Positions 1 to 13,441 of a stretch of DNA of 64,000 nucleotides are shown piece by piece. A program made the position numbers and the translations under genes. The notes under the pieces are model-generated. The model was not told where the DNA came from, ran no database searches, and saw nothing but the letters and a program-made list of their open reading frames with translations. The stretch is from positions 1,732,022 through 1,796,021 of the forward strand of contig CM041202.1 in the NCBI GenBank assembly GCA_023078555.1. Reading direction: 5' to 3'. Each line of letters opens with the position of its first letter. Positions within the stretch are counted from its first letter, which is position 1. Source of the stretch: Ulva prolifera. Its lineage: Eukaryota > Chlorophyta > Ulvophyceae > Ulvales > Ulvaceae.

Positions 1-78
1 GAGGCCTCGCTAACCTCACCACGTACGTAATCTGCCTCCGGCACGATCGGTCACAGAGTAACCAAGTAATAACCCCTC

Positions 79-470
79 ATGAACCAGCATGTTCGTCCAG
101 GCTTCCGTACGGCTTCCGCAAGGCTGCCGGAACGTTCCCGGATCCGTCATCGTTCCGAAATTTTAAGCATTCTTCCTCAAACAGTCCTCTGGATGCATTG
201 CGGATCCTTCGCGCGTTCCGGCACCACTCCGAAAACGTTCCGGCGGTACACCCACGTGGAGTGCACTTGCAAACCACCCGGTCGGAACGCTCGCGGAACT
301 TCCTCCCACACTCCGGGCTGCCTTCCGGACGCTCCGCCAACAGTCCTTTCGCCGTTCCGGGGGGCTCCGCCACGCCTCCGCCCCTCTTCCGCGAGCCGTC
401 CTCGCACCTTCCTCACCACCACGTCACCATTCTCCTAGTGCATGTCAGGGCTCAGGCCATCCACAGAGTA
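79..470. repeat. TTCCG-rich degenerate repeat (copy 1)
   Basis: A stretch unusually dense in the pentamer TTCCG and its complement CGGAA. It is open in several frames only because of this composition, so the ORFs over it are not believed. A second copy lies at about 37540-37945. The two share composition and a common right end, where a CACC/GCCATTCT block is followed by CTAGTG (near 420-440 here and near 37860-37880 there). This reads as two copies of one non-coding repeat or solo terminal region; no coding potential is recognised. Confidence 0.5.
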
Positions 471-859
471 CACGGAACAGCGTAATGAGTTCAGTGAATG
501 CATGAGGCCGGGTCTTGTCAGACGAAGGGCTACCTAATTGTCAGAAGATCAAGGTGAGGCGGGTGCTGGCGCACTGCGCATACAGTGTGCACACACCTAC
601 GCCGCACAACACATCCATGCCACAAACGGCACCACTCGCAGGACAAGCGGCAGCTCTCCGCCACCCCCGTGATATGCGGCACGCCCACTGCACAGCATGT
701 ATCCGATGAGCTTGCACCACGTGCACGGCCGGCAATCACCTGCATCACACCACATCCATTTCCTCAGACGCGCACACCTACTGGCACGTGGCACGCATGC
801 ACCCACGCACACAGCAGCGCAGGGTTGCTCTGCAGCTTTTCTGAGACAGCCACCCAGAA

Positions 860-930
860 ATTAGAGCTGCATATTCGGAATTGTTCTTTGTGATCGGGCC
901 CGATGACCCAACACTGGTACACAGACATGT
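860..930 (+). pseudogene. Remnant of the unknown ORF found at 9.0 and 40.7 kb
   Basis: About 70 bases closely match the core of the ORF at 8962-9283 and 40619-40938 (residues EIRxxYxxLFxxIGPxxPTL). It is more diverged than the two segmental-duplication copies are from each other, so it is an older, separate copy. It breaks off into unrelated GC-rich DNA on both sides. 480-860 and 930-1380 hold no gene that can be supported. Confidence 0.5.
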
Positions 931-1379
931 GCGCCTTCTACAGCATCTGCGCGCTGGAATGGCCCTGTGTGTGCTAAGGAGACAGAGCCGGAGTGGCTGG
1001 TGCACCCCTAGGGCAACACACAAGCACGCCAATGCCCCCAGTGCATGTACGACATGCGACGCCAACCCATGTCGCACCCGCACACGGCGCTCTTCACAGC
1101 ATGACAGACACGCACACGCACACCCCCGGGCCCACACCGAAGCAATCCCACACTGGTCTTGTGCGTGTGGTAAACGGACAAATCCGGAGAGGCCAGTACC
1201 ACCGCCACGGAAAAGAAATAGCACAAAGAAAATCACCGAGGGTATTGGAAGCCGGCTCATGCCGAGCCCAATCACAACCGGCCAGTGCAGCAAGATGGCC
1301 CCACACCCGTGCCAGCCGCGCATCAGCACACTCACCCGCAGTCACCCACGCATCGATATCCCCACACCTTCACCCCACG

Positions 1380-1702
1380 CTGGCGTCGGGGCACTCAGCC
1401 TGGTCCGGCTGTCGCATGAAACATATGTGCGTGTTGGCCCGGCCGCGCTTGCTTTCCTCAATCGCCTTGCCGATGTGGCTGCGGGGGCGGGAGCGGTCTT
1501 TTGACGGCGATTCCTACAGAACGCGGTGCGCGACCTTCCCATGACGCTTTGCTGTGCTTTGGCCACACGCTCTGCCGTGCTTTGACGCGTCAAGTACACG
1601 CCGCTGCCCGGATCATGGCACGCCACGCGGGCAACACAGTTCTGACGGGACTGGCGGTCCTATGCGATGATCTCTCGCCACTCACTCGCAGTCCGGCCTA
1701 AG
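1380..1702 (+). pseudogene. LINE family B remnant, C-terminal region
   Basis: The translation contains SHETYVRVGPAALAFLNRLA, matching the better-preserved LINE B fragment at 3064-3489. After about residue AGAVF the match continues in another frame (RALTRQVHAAARIMARHAG), so there is at least one frameshift. This segment lies after the restriction-like endonuclease domain of REL-type non-LTR retrotransposons, where a V-P-x-x-x-E-T-Y-G-R-x-G motif is typical. It is a dead 5'-truncated copy. Confidence 0.7.
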
Positions 1703-1935
1703 CGGCGAGCAGCCCGCCGCATCCCCGCCTTCCCCTCGGTCAGCAGCCGTCGGATGAAGGCGCGGGTGCTTTGCCGACCGTCGTTCGCTGGCCCGCATGC
1801 GGCCGTCTCTTGCACGTGCTCCGACTCCCTGACACAGCCCATCTGTGCCGCTCGAGGCTGTTCTGAATGAACATGGGTATAGCAATATCAATTGAGGTGG
1901 GGACGGCTGCGCGAGAGGGAGTGGGTTGTGGTCTA

Positions 1936-1980
<45 letters not shown>
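1936..1980 (+). repeat. Homopolymer run of 45 G
   Basis: Forty-five consecutive G residues. This is the longest of several long G or C runs in the window (others at 25189-25217, 26697-26716 and 27170-27206). The run is flanked by ordinary sequence. It could be a true G-quadruplex-prone tract or a place where the assembly length is unreliable. 1981-2835 has no supported gene. Confidence 0.9.
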
Positions 1981-1983
<3 letters not shown>

Positions 1984-2837
1984 CTGTGCGGCAGCTTGCA
2001 GCCCTGTCGCTACCGGCGCAACCCCTGAAGAAGCCGCCTGCCCCCCCTCTTCCAGCTCCCATGCAACCCGCAACCCCCGTCCCGCAGACTTCTCCCCAGT
2101 TCACCACCTACTCACCATCAGGGCAGCTCCAGTGTTGTCCAGCAAGACAGCAGCGTTGCATCCGCCAGCGCGCCTGGGCCTGACGGGGTGACTACGTGTA
2201 CATGTGTCGCAACTGCAGTGTGGCTGTGTGCATAGCCAGGTACAGGCCTCTGTCCTTTGTAACTACATACAGGTAGAGGCTACCTAATTTGACAGAAGTC
2301 ATTGTTTGGCGTTGCGGAGCTCGCTCTTTTGCAACCGTGTATGCCGTTGACAATTCGTGCAGCACTATGATTTGGAGCCGTTGCCCAGCCAAATCCGACC
2401 TTGCGGCATTGCAGACCTGGGCATATTGCTGCACAACCCGGCTAATAGATTTGATCCCGTCCAAGCAAAGTAGGCAGCGGTTTTTTTTTTTTTTGCATTT
2501 GTATGGTCCGTACCACTGATTGCATGGTCCATAGCCTCAGGCTGATTGGTTAGTCAATGCGAGGGTGCGGTGGTGCACCCACCACGTCAGGGTTTTTTCC
2601 CATGCAGCTACCAGACCATGGTGGCCCTGTAAAGTCACAGAACTATCCCGAACGTTGACGCTAGAGATGGGTTTGCTGCGTTGCGGTGCGGGGAGGAGTG
2701 GGTGTCTGCTGGCCGGCCGCAGCCCGTTTTTGGGCCACCTTGAGCGTGGCCGAGGTAGCTACTGGCATCGTAGGTGGCTGTGCGTGTGGGCTTGTGCCAA
2801 CATCGTGCGCTCCGCACGCGGTCGCGCTATATTTGTT

Positions 2838-2893
2838 ACAAGGACAAAGGCAGCAAGGCGGGCAGCACCGCGAAAGAAGCAAACAGACGAAAC
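2838..2893 (-). repeat. LINE family B 3' end, antisense fragment
   Basis: Reads TTACAAGGACAAAGGCAGC and onward on the plus strand, the reverse complement of the family B 3' terminus seen at about 4015-4072, 18730-18778 and 40385-40449. It is a short 5'-truncated insertion, with no coding sequence. Confidence 0.7.
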
Positions 2894-3063
2894 GCGCTTT
2901 ATGTGTGCATGCATGATGATATACGTATGACCACGCACGGTGCTGTGCTTGATTCAGTGCCTGTGGTGTCATGGATGGCTCGGATCTTGACACCAGTAGC
3001 CTCTCTGAAAGCAGTTCAGACCCCAAAAAAACTGTATCGAATATTTTGGAACCTGGTACGTGT

Positions 3064-5160
<2,097 letters not shown>

Positions 5161-5163
5161 ACT

Positions 5164-5670
5164 TTACGACCGAGCACGACGGTGACTCCGCACAGGCAAC
5201 AAGCCGCTGCAGCCAGGGCCCCATGGCCAGTTGCCGTGGATGCAATCACACCGCGCTGCTGCCACTTTCTCAGAGCGCCGCCCCCTGCTGTATGCGAGCA
5301 GGCGCATGGGCAGGCGCATAAGCTCCTCGAAAGCGGCAACAACCTCCTCTCCCGCGCCGTCGCCGTGCGCGTGCGTGCACGAGTCGGCGACCCGCTCCCA
5401 CAACCTTGTGCACGACTCGGCCCACCCCCGCCAGGCAGCCGGAGGGACATGCATGCGCAGCCGTGGGACCGTGTTGGCACGCTGCACCGGCGGGGCCGAT
5501 GCGGCCGCACGGAGTCCGGCCTGTCCGCGGGGGCCCGCCCGCTGCGACTGGCTACCTGTTCCCCGCCCCTTGCCTTTCTTCTTGCCGCCCCGTCGGGTGC
5601 GTTGCTGCTTATAATTAGTGCCGCCGCACGTGCCTCCACTGACCTGCGCATTGACGGGCCCCGGGATCAC
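5164..5670 (-). pseudogene. Possible LINE N-terminal coding fragment (antisense)
   Basis: The minus-strand frame ends with EELMRLPMRLLA followed by SRGRRSEKVAAARCD. This resembles the region upstream of the reverse transcriptase in algal REL-type LINEs, where a helical L-P-x-R-x-L segment precedes a basic G-K-x-K-x-x-A run. Upstream is a basic GKKKGKGRGTG stretch. The match is by eye and weak. Two other long frames overlap, so composition alone could explain the open frame. Confidence 0.3.
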
Positions 5671-5725
5671 GTGGCCTCAGGGGGAGCCCCCCGCCTGAGG
5701 CCACGCCCCAGCGGCTGAGAAACTG

Positions 5726-5950
5726 GTGAAAGATTCAAATTGTGACCTCCTCGTCCGTAAGCTTGCTGAGTCAGTAGCCATGCAGCCTGATGAGGCGTGG
5801 GACTGGGACGCTGTTTTGTCTGATGTGCTTCCAGGTGCCGAAGGTGGTGACTCGGAGGAGGTAGTTGATAGTGACAATGATGATGAGCAGGGCATTGAGC
5901 GTGATGAGTTACAGCGCTTGCTGACCTTTGGTATGCAAGAGGGCGACTGA
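5726..5950 (+). CDS. Short acidic open frame, unknown
   Basis: Seventy-four codons with an acidic C-terminus (GAEGGDSEEVVDSDNDDEQG). It could be the last exon of a host or transposon gene; acidic tails like this also occur in transposase N-termini (compare 33538-33666). There is no recognised domain and no partner exon identified. Kept only because the codon content looks less compositional than its neighbours. Confidence 0.2.
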   Translation: MKDSNCDLLVRKLAESVAMQPDEAWDWDAVLSDVLPGAEGGDSEEVVDSDNDDEQGIERDELQRLLTFGMQEGD

Positions 5951-6109
5951 ATGTGCATGTTGCTGTTGTTGCCCACACAAACATGCCTTGGAGGTAAATG
6001 TATATAATTGCAAAGAATATTCCTCACTACCATACTTCAGCAGACAGATAAAATTGCGAGCGCAGCGAGCCCGAAATGTATTTGGCATCCCTCCAGAAAA
6101 AAACAATTA

Positions 6110-7075
6110 CGGCGGGACTCACTCCAGCTACAGGGCATCGACCTCGACACGCCGGCCGGCAGGCGGGAAGCGGCGTGGCTCAGGAGCGCGTCGGGGGGGC
6201 CTGCAGGCGCCTTCCTCTCCGCTCTGCCGGGGCGGCGTTCTCACCCTGGGCGACGACATGTTTGTCCTGGCGGTGTGGCACCGCCTACGATTCCGCGTCC
6301 CGACGGACGTCTCCCCCCCCCCTCCGTGCAAATGCAGTGCAGGTGTTGCCGCCGAACCAGACCATGCCATGGTCTGCAAGAAGGTGGCAAAGGAGACCCA
6401 GATGCGCCATGATAACCTGGCTCGTGCCTTGCGCCTGGTCGCCTCTTACGCCGGACTGCAGTCTGCCCTGCAGCCGCTCTACCGTGCCCTCGCGAGGGGC
6501 GCGGGTGTGGAGCGCGCTGTGATCACAGCGCTGAATCGCCGCGGGGACATTGTCGTGGTCATGCCGCGCCTGGAGATGGCGGCCGTGGACGTCGTGGTCA
6601 CCCATGCGCCGGCGGCCTCGTACGTGGCCGCTGCGGCGCGGGAGACGGGTGCGACGGCGGAGCGGGCGGAGGACAGGAAGCGGGACTGCTTCCGGCGGGA
6701 CGTGCCTGACCATGCCGCGTTCCGGTTTGTTCCGTTTGCAGTCGAATCGTGTGGCTTCATGGGCAAGGCTCGTCGGTAAGTTGAGGGATATGGCCGCTGC
6801 CCGTGGGCGCATCTCCAAAGGCGCGTTTGTCCAGTGGGCGCTGCGGGTGTTGTCGGTGTCATTGCAGCGTGGCAATGCGGATATGTATCGGAAGTCTGGG
6901 CTTGTCATCTCTCGGGAGCAGGGGTTGCGGTATGATGCGGGCCTGGAGGACGCGATCCTGCCGGACTGAGTTGTGAGTGGGGTTGTTGTGTTCGTGTGTG
7001 TGTGAGTGTATGTTGCTGTTGATTCGGATGAGATTCGGTTTCAGTGTTTGTTTTCTCCCGTTCCCGCTTTTGTAA
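6110..7075 (+). mobile_element. LINE family A copy, frameshifted: zinc knuckle, endonuclease, 3' UTR
   Basis: The best LINE A copy. In order: GRREAAWLRSASGGPAGAFL (linker typical of REL-type LINEs), a frameshift near 6235, LTLGDDMFVLAVWHRLRF, a zinc-knuckle-like CKC...DHAMVC, RHDNLARALR, then GDIVVVMPR...VDVVVTHAP (restriction-like endonuclease core), RFVPFAVESCGFMG, a second frameshift near 6770, and LRVLSVSLQRGNADMYRKS ending at a stop at 6967-6969. The 3' UTR ends TTCAGTGTTTGTTTTCTCCC and then TTTTGTAA at 7075. It is non-functional (two frameshifts, no reverse transcriptase). It defines the 3' end recognised in at least eight other places here. Confidence 0.8.
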
Positions 7076-7154
7076 ATTACGGCGGGGTAGCCCTCCGAAA
7101 TTTCAGCATACCAGCGGTGCTTGCCCTCTGAAAATGGAAACACTCAGCGGGAAT

Positions 7155-7237
7155 ATTGCTGTTGATGCGGATGAGATTCGGTTTCAGTGTTTGTTTTCTC
7201 CCGGGGGGCGTTAACGGCCGTTCACTCTTTTGTAAGG
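7155..7237 (+). mobile_element. LINE family A 3' end, truncated
   Basis: A second LINE A 3' terminus directly downstream of the larger copy: GATGAGATTCGGTTTCAG and TTTGTTTTCTCCC, then a short insertion-like interruption (GGGGGGCGTTAACGG), then CGTTCACTCTTTTGTAA. The interruption contains GTTAAC. No coding sequence. Confidence 0.7.
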
Positions 7238-8080
7238 ACTGAGCCGTATCCTATTGGACATTGACAACTCCGAATTCACGGCTCTGGTTTTCTGCCAAAC
7301 TCGTTGTGTTCACATCCAGGTTTGGCATGACTCAGCAGAGTGAGGCCGAGCGAGCCCGCCATGCCAGCCCCCAATTCCAGCAGCTTGCTGGCTTGCCTGG
7401 CACTTGTAGGAGTAGCACATGTAAATTATGTGGCAGGTGGGATCCATGTGTGGTGCTGTCCACCTTCAAATATGCCCCAAAACTGACTTTTTCAATTCTC
7501 AGTGCAAGGATGTTTGCGGCAGGCCACTGTGATACCCCAGAGTGCATTACCACTGATGTTGTGTTGTGAAAATTCGCAGCCTCAAGGCCAAACAACCAAC
7601 ATGCAGCTCGACCAGAATCCGCCCGATCAGCACTTCACATATACCTCAAGTGATCTCCTGTTCGAATCTGAGCCTCAATCCTTGCACACCAGCTCCAACA
7701 GCTATTCTGCGTGTGCTATCGAGCCCGACTATGCGTGTGCTTCACCATTTTCTGTGCTGAAAGTTGCTGTGCACTCAGTCTCACAAATCGAATGCATTCA
7801 CCGGCAGCTTTTTTGCGTGCTTCGCGAATCTGCATTCCAGTTGTCAACACTGATCTCGTGGAGTGCATGGCGTGGCGGTGTGGTGAGTGGTGTCCCGTGA
7901 CGCACGCCCCATGCGAGATTCCAACACCCCGAGTTTGGGTGAAAACCGGTGACGGGACCACATTGCCGAATGTCGCACCATTCTGAACGGGCATAGAGAA
8001 GCACGGCAAAGAATCTCTTGGTATATACGGTGTCTGTGGGCCTTCACGCAACATAACAGAACGCCACCAAGCCGGAGCTT
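7238..8080. other. Non-coding stretch with two small dispersed repeats
   Basis: No gene supported. 7238-7285 (ACTGAGCCGTATCCTATTGG and following) is nearly identical to 62397-62445 and related to 62896-62940. 7985-8080 (AGAGAAG...CGGCAAAGAATCT, then CAGAACGCCACCAAGCC) is closely repeated at about 19468-19580. Both look like short dispersed elements of unknown class. Confidence 0.5.
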
Positions 8081-8289
8081 CCTGAGGCCGGACGTCGACA
8101 CCGCTGGTCCACCCGGAATGTGCTCAGTAGGCTACCGAAGAGTGAACGGGAACAGACAACCACGACAAGCTTCTGTAGGCTACAGAAGAGGACACGGGTG
8201 CAAGCACGTACAGCACGAAAACCTGTTCTGATCATGAGCCATCGGAAGTGTGCACATCTCCGGTACGCCCCTTCATGTTTTTACAAAAG

Positions 8290-8560
8290 AGTTGTACTGT
8301 GCTCGTGTGTGTACTGCTGTTGCTTCGGATGAGATTCGGTGTTGGTGCGTGTCTTCTTCCGTTGACACTTTTGTGACATATGCTTGCCCTATATAGAGTT
8401 TGAGCAGGGGGATCCCCCCTGCGGTCGTTACTCGTCTTGTTGCAGCGGGGTAATGCTGAGATGTACCGGAAGCCTGCGATTGTGATCTCGCGTGAGCAGA
8501 GTTTGGGGGCTATGATACGGGGCATGCAGACCCGAATTCGCCGGACTGTACTTGTTACAA
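8290..8560 (+). mobile_element. LINE family A variant, truncated (shared by both duplication copies)
   Basis: Contains a GATGAGATTCGGTGTTGGTG variant of the LINE A 3' end, and then coding-like sequence (MYRKPAIVISREQSLGAMIR) homologous to the C-terminus at 6859-6969. The same arrangement occurs at about 38330-38508 plus 38649-38740. This insertion therefore predates the segmental duplication. Confidence 0.65.
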
Positions 8561-8961
8561 AGGATTTGTGTATTGTCATGTCAGCTGCAGCTGCAGCTGT
8601 GTGTGGCTGCGTGCGTCAACGCTGGCTCGAGAGGAAGCATATATCTGTGTTTGTTTGCTTTCCACCGTTCACTCTTCTGTGGCACATGCCTTACGTTGCG
8701 CGCAACAGCGTACGCTCGACAGAGACATTCACCCAAACCTAGAACCTTGAGGATTCCAAGCTCGCATCACACAGTCGTGTCACAAGCCCGAGGCCACACA
8801 GCTGAAAGATGATCATGACGCATGCCTCGACAGCACATGGCAGCCAGCTAGACAATCCCTGTCTGTGGGCCCCTGTAGCCTCTTCTGGAGCAGGGGGCCT
8901 CGCCTTGAAGGGCCCCAAACCTACACTCCTGAGTCCGTCCCATAACAGGCACTCACCAACA

Positions 8962-9283
8962 GATCTAGAGAAGAGCTCGCATGTCACACTAGCACTGAGC
9001 CAGAAGTGCCGGCGCCTGAGGTCTGCCCGAGCCGTAGGAAGCTGCAGTGCATCGATCGGGCCCCGTGAGGGCATACATGCTGGCCCGTGAGGATCAGTGG
9101 TGGAGTGCCTTGTCCCATTCTTGGGGCAGCCATCCAGAAATTAGATCTGAATATCCGGATTTGTTCTATTTGATCGTGCCCAACGGCCCAACACTGGCGA
9201 GGACAAAGCCCGTGGCGGACTCGGCTGCAGCCGGCAAAGCAACAGTTGCTACAAGTGTAGTTGATAAAGCTACAGAGGAGTGA
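8962..9283 (+). pseudogene. Unknown ORF, copy 1, frameshifted
   Basis: Homologue of the open ORF at 40619-40938. The shared C-terminal block reads REDQWWSALSHSWGSHPEIR, then SEYPDLFYL. Copy 1 lacks one G in the GGGGCCCC run near 9060 and has a 6-base deletion just downstream. The upstream part is thus in another frame from the downstream part, and a stop (TGA) falls in the original frame. Broken in this copy. Confidence 0.6.
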
Positions 9284-9299
9284 ACGGGGGCAGGCAGAC

Positions 9300-10749
9300 A
9301 CCACGAAAGAATCTCATCCGCTGCTACTAGAATGTACGTGTAGTCTTCTACAACACCCCCACACGGGAGCCCGCAACGCGAATGCAAGGTGCCATGCATG
9401 TGGTGTATCACCCTCGTCGCCTTCGTGTGGTTGGAGCTTCACAATCGGAGTTGTCATGCTTTAGTTCATACGCGGATCTACTAGTACACCTGTGCACTCT
9501 TCAGTGCTACTAGTAGTGAATGGTGATGGTTTTCGCACTCCAAGGCCGCCGGCAGCAGTCCAACCACATCTCATGATCATGGCACTTGCGGTCACGCGCT
9601 TCGCTCCGGTAAGCGCACTCAAATGTGGCTGCAGTGCTCTTCTCCAAGAGATGCGCCCCTCAGCAGTACGTGGTCTGACGAGCAGTGTTCCTGGACTTCT
9701 TTGTTTTATCTCATGAGTGGTGTGTGTGCTTGGACTCCTGAATGCGGCTATTGCTCTGCTCACCATGATTTGTTTCAGGGCAAGATCTGTGCAATGTTGT
9801 TTTACACCCGCAACTCTTCTGCAGCTTCATGCATCATGGTGAGCCTGGCATTGACCTGTGGTTTGAACAGTTTGTTGTCGTCTAGCATGTGCTGCGCTGT
9901 CAATACACTCTTCTGTCACGCATCTCAAACACACAGCCTGAGGGGAGTAGCCTTGCTTGCTTGTTCCTTGTAATACAAGGGAGCAGGCACTCGAGTTGCC
10001 GATCGGGGTGTCATGCCAAATGGACCGCGAGCGCCTCAGAACGCTTTGCAAAGTGCCGGGATCATCTACACAAGCTCAAATTTCCTGAACGCAACTGTAC
10101 CTTTGTTTTGAGTGGCTGGGCTGCCCTGCTTTGCCCGGCGGATGCCTGTATGGCGCTCGCATCGGCCTCAGAACACATTTTTGACTCACCTATACGTTGC
10201 TGTAAAGCTGGTTCGGCGCTATGCTAAGCTAAACACGCTGAAGGGGCATCTGCAAACACTGTCATGGCATGTGTCGCTGATGCGCATGCATCGGTGTATG
10301 CCACATGTACATGTGCATGCAGTAGAGCTCTGAGGTAGCGGGACCGTCCCGCGATCACGACTCGAGTCGACTGCCATTTTTGTGAGAAGTCGCGGTATGC
10401 TAGTAGTCTGGACTCACCGCCGCCAGGCACCTCGCCCATACAATGCACATATTGCACTGCTGAAAAGTACTGCCATGGCTCTCAACACATACCTAATCAC
10501 CTGAGTCTACCAGGATTGCAGATAGAATGCTGACCGCTCACCGGTACCATGTCGAGGAAAGAGCATCAATTGCAACCCGGAAAACATTTCTTTTGACTGA
10601 CGAGGATGGAATGAATGTCTAGCGCTGCTCGAGTGGCAGCCAGAATGTCAATTGGTAGTTGTCTCGTACCAAGGACATGACATGGTTGACTGTGCTGATA
10701 TGTAGTCTTCGCTGGCCTGCTGACAGTGTGGCGTGTCCTGAGGCCGAGT
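9300..10749. other. Non-coding part of duplication copy 1
   Basis: No gene supported. Collinear with about 40990-42530. Several short open frames are shared with copy 2, but none has a start, splice context or composition that argues for coding. An old antisense LINE A tail-like remnant lies near 9275-9320 in both copies. Confidence 0.5.
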
Positions 10750-10772
10750 ATATTGCAGTATATATACATAGT
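10750..10772 (+). promoter_or_regulatory. TATA-box region of the glycoprotein gene, copy 1
   Basis: TATATTGCAGTATATATACA lies about 60-80 bases before the ATG at 10832. The same element is conserved in copy 2 at about 42522-42542 (TATATTGCAGCATATATAC). Spacing and sequence fit a core promoter TATA box with a short 5' UTR. Confidence 0.55.
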
Positions 10773-10831
10773 GAGTATAGGTATTTGCGACTCACCCTGC
10801 ATGACTTGCAGGCTCGCCTAGACCTGAAGCC

Positions 10832-13441
10832 ATGACGCTTGCCACAGCCCTAGCGCTGACAGCGTTGCTAGCAGCTGTGGGTCTGGGGGTTTGCACCGCT
10901 CAGGCTGTCAACGTAGATCTTGCAGCCGTGTGCGAAGAGCCGCAATGCACCGTCGCGGGTGGCACTTGCACATCCACCACAGACACAGGCTGCTGCGATT
11001 TTCCGTCGGGCCAACGTTGTGCTGGGATCCCTGCTACTGGGAGATGCGTGCCTCGCGACTGCAGCGATGACACAGGCGCGCGAATCATGCCGGTGCCTCA
11101 GGATTGCCTCTGCCTCGACTCGAGTGAGTGTGACGAAGCCCTGGAATGTGCCACGGACGGTACCAAAGCCAACACGTGTCAGGTGCGACGTCGCACCACA
11201 GGCGCACTGCATGTTATAACAACAGCGCTATCAAATAGCAGCTGCGCAATCGCGGCATCTGATGACAGCTTGCATGTTCATCACGGTGGATCGGCTGCAT
11301 GCGTACTCCAGTGAATGTCATGGCGTGACCTGGCATGCTCAACCGTGCAACACCAGAGACAGCATGCGTCATTACCACGCCACTGGCGTACCTTCGACTG
11401 TGCAGGGCTTGCATCCCTTGCCAGCGTAGGCACAGCAGCTTTGTTTGCGTTACGGCCGTTAACATTGCGGCATTTGTATGCTTTCATGAGTTCATTTGTC
11501 CGTCCGGAGATATTTTCGGGCACATAGTTCAGACCAAACTGACTGGGGTCGCTGTCTGACGAGCCTCCTGATCAGCAGCCTTCAGAGCCCGGTCACGATT
11601 CTGCATCATGGGCTGCAGGTGTTCCTCGCCATCTCGCTGGTTTGGACGGGAGACTACGAGCTGGATTTGATAAGGGGTGGCGGCGGCGGAGACTGTGAAC
11701 CTGGGAATGTGATAACCACTGCCAACGCTTTCGGATCCTGCGAAATTCCATCTTCTGTGACCTTCACGTATTCCTCCGATGCCGTCGTCTGCGGCGGCCT
11801 CCTCACCGCAAGCCTTGCCTCGGCACGACTTCAATGCTTTGATATTTACGAGGTTTCGCTCTCTGCAGCTGCATGGGGTGTTGAGTTGGGGTCCTCTGAT
11901 TGCTCCGTACCAAGTACAGACTGCGTCGGGTTCATCCGGGATGGCTACCTAGCTCTTCAATTCGATCCAGACGATCTGTCTTGTGGGCAATCCGAGCCGC
12001 CACCTCCCCCGCCTCCCCCGCCTCCCCCACCTCCTCCGCCTCCCCTGCCTCCCCCACCTCCTCCACCACCTCCACCTCCCCCGCCAGCGCCTCCCCCGCC
12101 TCCCCCACCTCCGCCGTCACCTCCACCTCCCCCGCCCGCGCCTCCCCCGCCTCCCCCATCACCCTCACCTCCGCCGCCGCCCCCCCGCCTCCCCCGCCCC
12201 CGCCTCCCCCGCCACCCCCGCCTTCCCCGCCCCCGCCTCCCCTGCCTTTGCCACCACTCCCACCTCTGCCGCCACCCCCACAATCACCGCCGCCCCCTAC
12301 GCCGACGCCGCCCCCTCCGCCACCGCCTCCATCACTACCCCCACCGCCACAATTTCCGCCACCACCGCCCCCCTCACCGCCGCCTCCTCCTCCAACGTCA
12401 CAATCTCCACAGCCTCCACCACCACCCCCGCCCGCGCCACCCCCGCCAACCCCGCCTCCCCCATCACCCCCACCTTCCCCGTCCCCGCCTCCCCTGCCTT
12501 TCCCACCACTCCCACCCCCGCCGCCACCCCCACAATCACAGCCGCCCCCTACGCCGTCATCGCCCCCTCCGCCACCGCCTCCATCACCGCCCCCACCACC
12601 GCCCTCCCCGCCGCCTCCTCCTCCAACATCACAATCTCCACAGCCTCCACCACCACCCCCGCCCGCGCCGCCCCCGCCTCCCCCATCACGCCCATCTCCA
12701 CCACCATCCCCGCCTCCGCCGCCACCCGCACCACCCCCGCCTCCCCCTCCTCCCCCATCACCCCCACCTTCCCCGCCCCCGCCTCCCCTGCCTGTGCCAC
12801 CACTCCCACCCCCGCCGCCATCCCCACAATCACTGCCGCCTCCTACGCCGTCGTCGCCCCCTCCGCCACCGGCTCCATCACCGCCCCCACCGCCACAATC
12901 ACCGCCACCACCGCCCCCCTCAGCGCCGCCTCCTCCTCGAACATCACAATCTCCACAGCCTCCACCACCACCCCCGCCCGCGCCACCCCCGCCACCCCCG
13001 CCTCCCCCATCGACCCCACCTTCCCCGCCGCCACCCCCACAATCACCGCCGCCCCCTACGCCGTCGCCGCCCCCACCACCTCTGCCATCACTGCCGCCGC
13101 CCCCAGATGGACCTGGCTCAGGTCCGGGACTGCCTCCGCGAGACAACACCACACTTCCTGGCCAAGTCCCACCCTTTGTCACGGTCATCATCATATCAGC
13201 CGCTCGGCCTCAGCCGGACAGGTTCACCTTTGGCGACTGTGGCAGGCCAGGGCAGGCGTGCTGCGTGGCCGTGTTCCGATTCATATCGATTGGTGTGTGT
13301 TTTGGCAGCAGCACATGTGATGTTGACTCGTTCTCGCCCGCATGCCTTGACACTTCCGTATGTGACGGGCTTGGTATTCCATTTGGCGGGTTCACCGTCG
13401 ATGGATTTGGTGTCGGGAATGTGTGCACCTCGTTCTTCTAG
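10832..13441 (+). pseudogene. Secreted proline-rich (HRGP/pherophorin-like) glycoprotein, copy 1, frameshifted
   Basis: Same two-exon gene as 42605-45103. Exon 1 is 10832-11182: a signal peptide (hydrophobic core LALTALLAAVGLGV, then a cleavage-like TAQA) followed by a 12-14 Cys domain. The intron is 11183-11618 (GTGCGA...CTGCAG, phase 0). Exon 2 runs from 11619 to 13441: a VFLAISLVWTGDYELDL domain, the proline tract, and a C-terminal Cys domain ending VCTSFF. Within the proline tract near 12180 the frame changes at a run of seven C, after which the original frame reads Arg-Pro instead of poly-Pro; the C-terminal domain is only reached in the other frame. It is therefore a pseudogene, unless the C run is a sequencing error. 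Confidence 0.7.
12000..13095 (+). repeat. Proline-codon tandem repeats, about 252-bp units
   Basis: C/G-rich tract of CCN and CCG codons in which a unit of about 84 codons (SQSPQPPPPPPPAPPP ... LPVPPLPPPPPPPQS) recurs with 252-bp spacing, with one longer spacing near 294. Equivalent units lie at 44200-44710 in copy 2. The antisense frames over it are glycine-rich shadows. Confidence 0.75.

Noticed and set aside
11932-13194. 420-codon glycine-rich minus-strand ORF
   Set aside because: Antisense shadow of the proline-rich tract; glycine codons are complements of proline codons. The same holds for 43705-44856.
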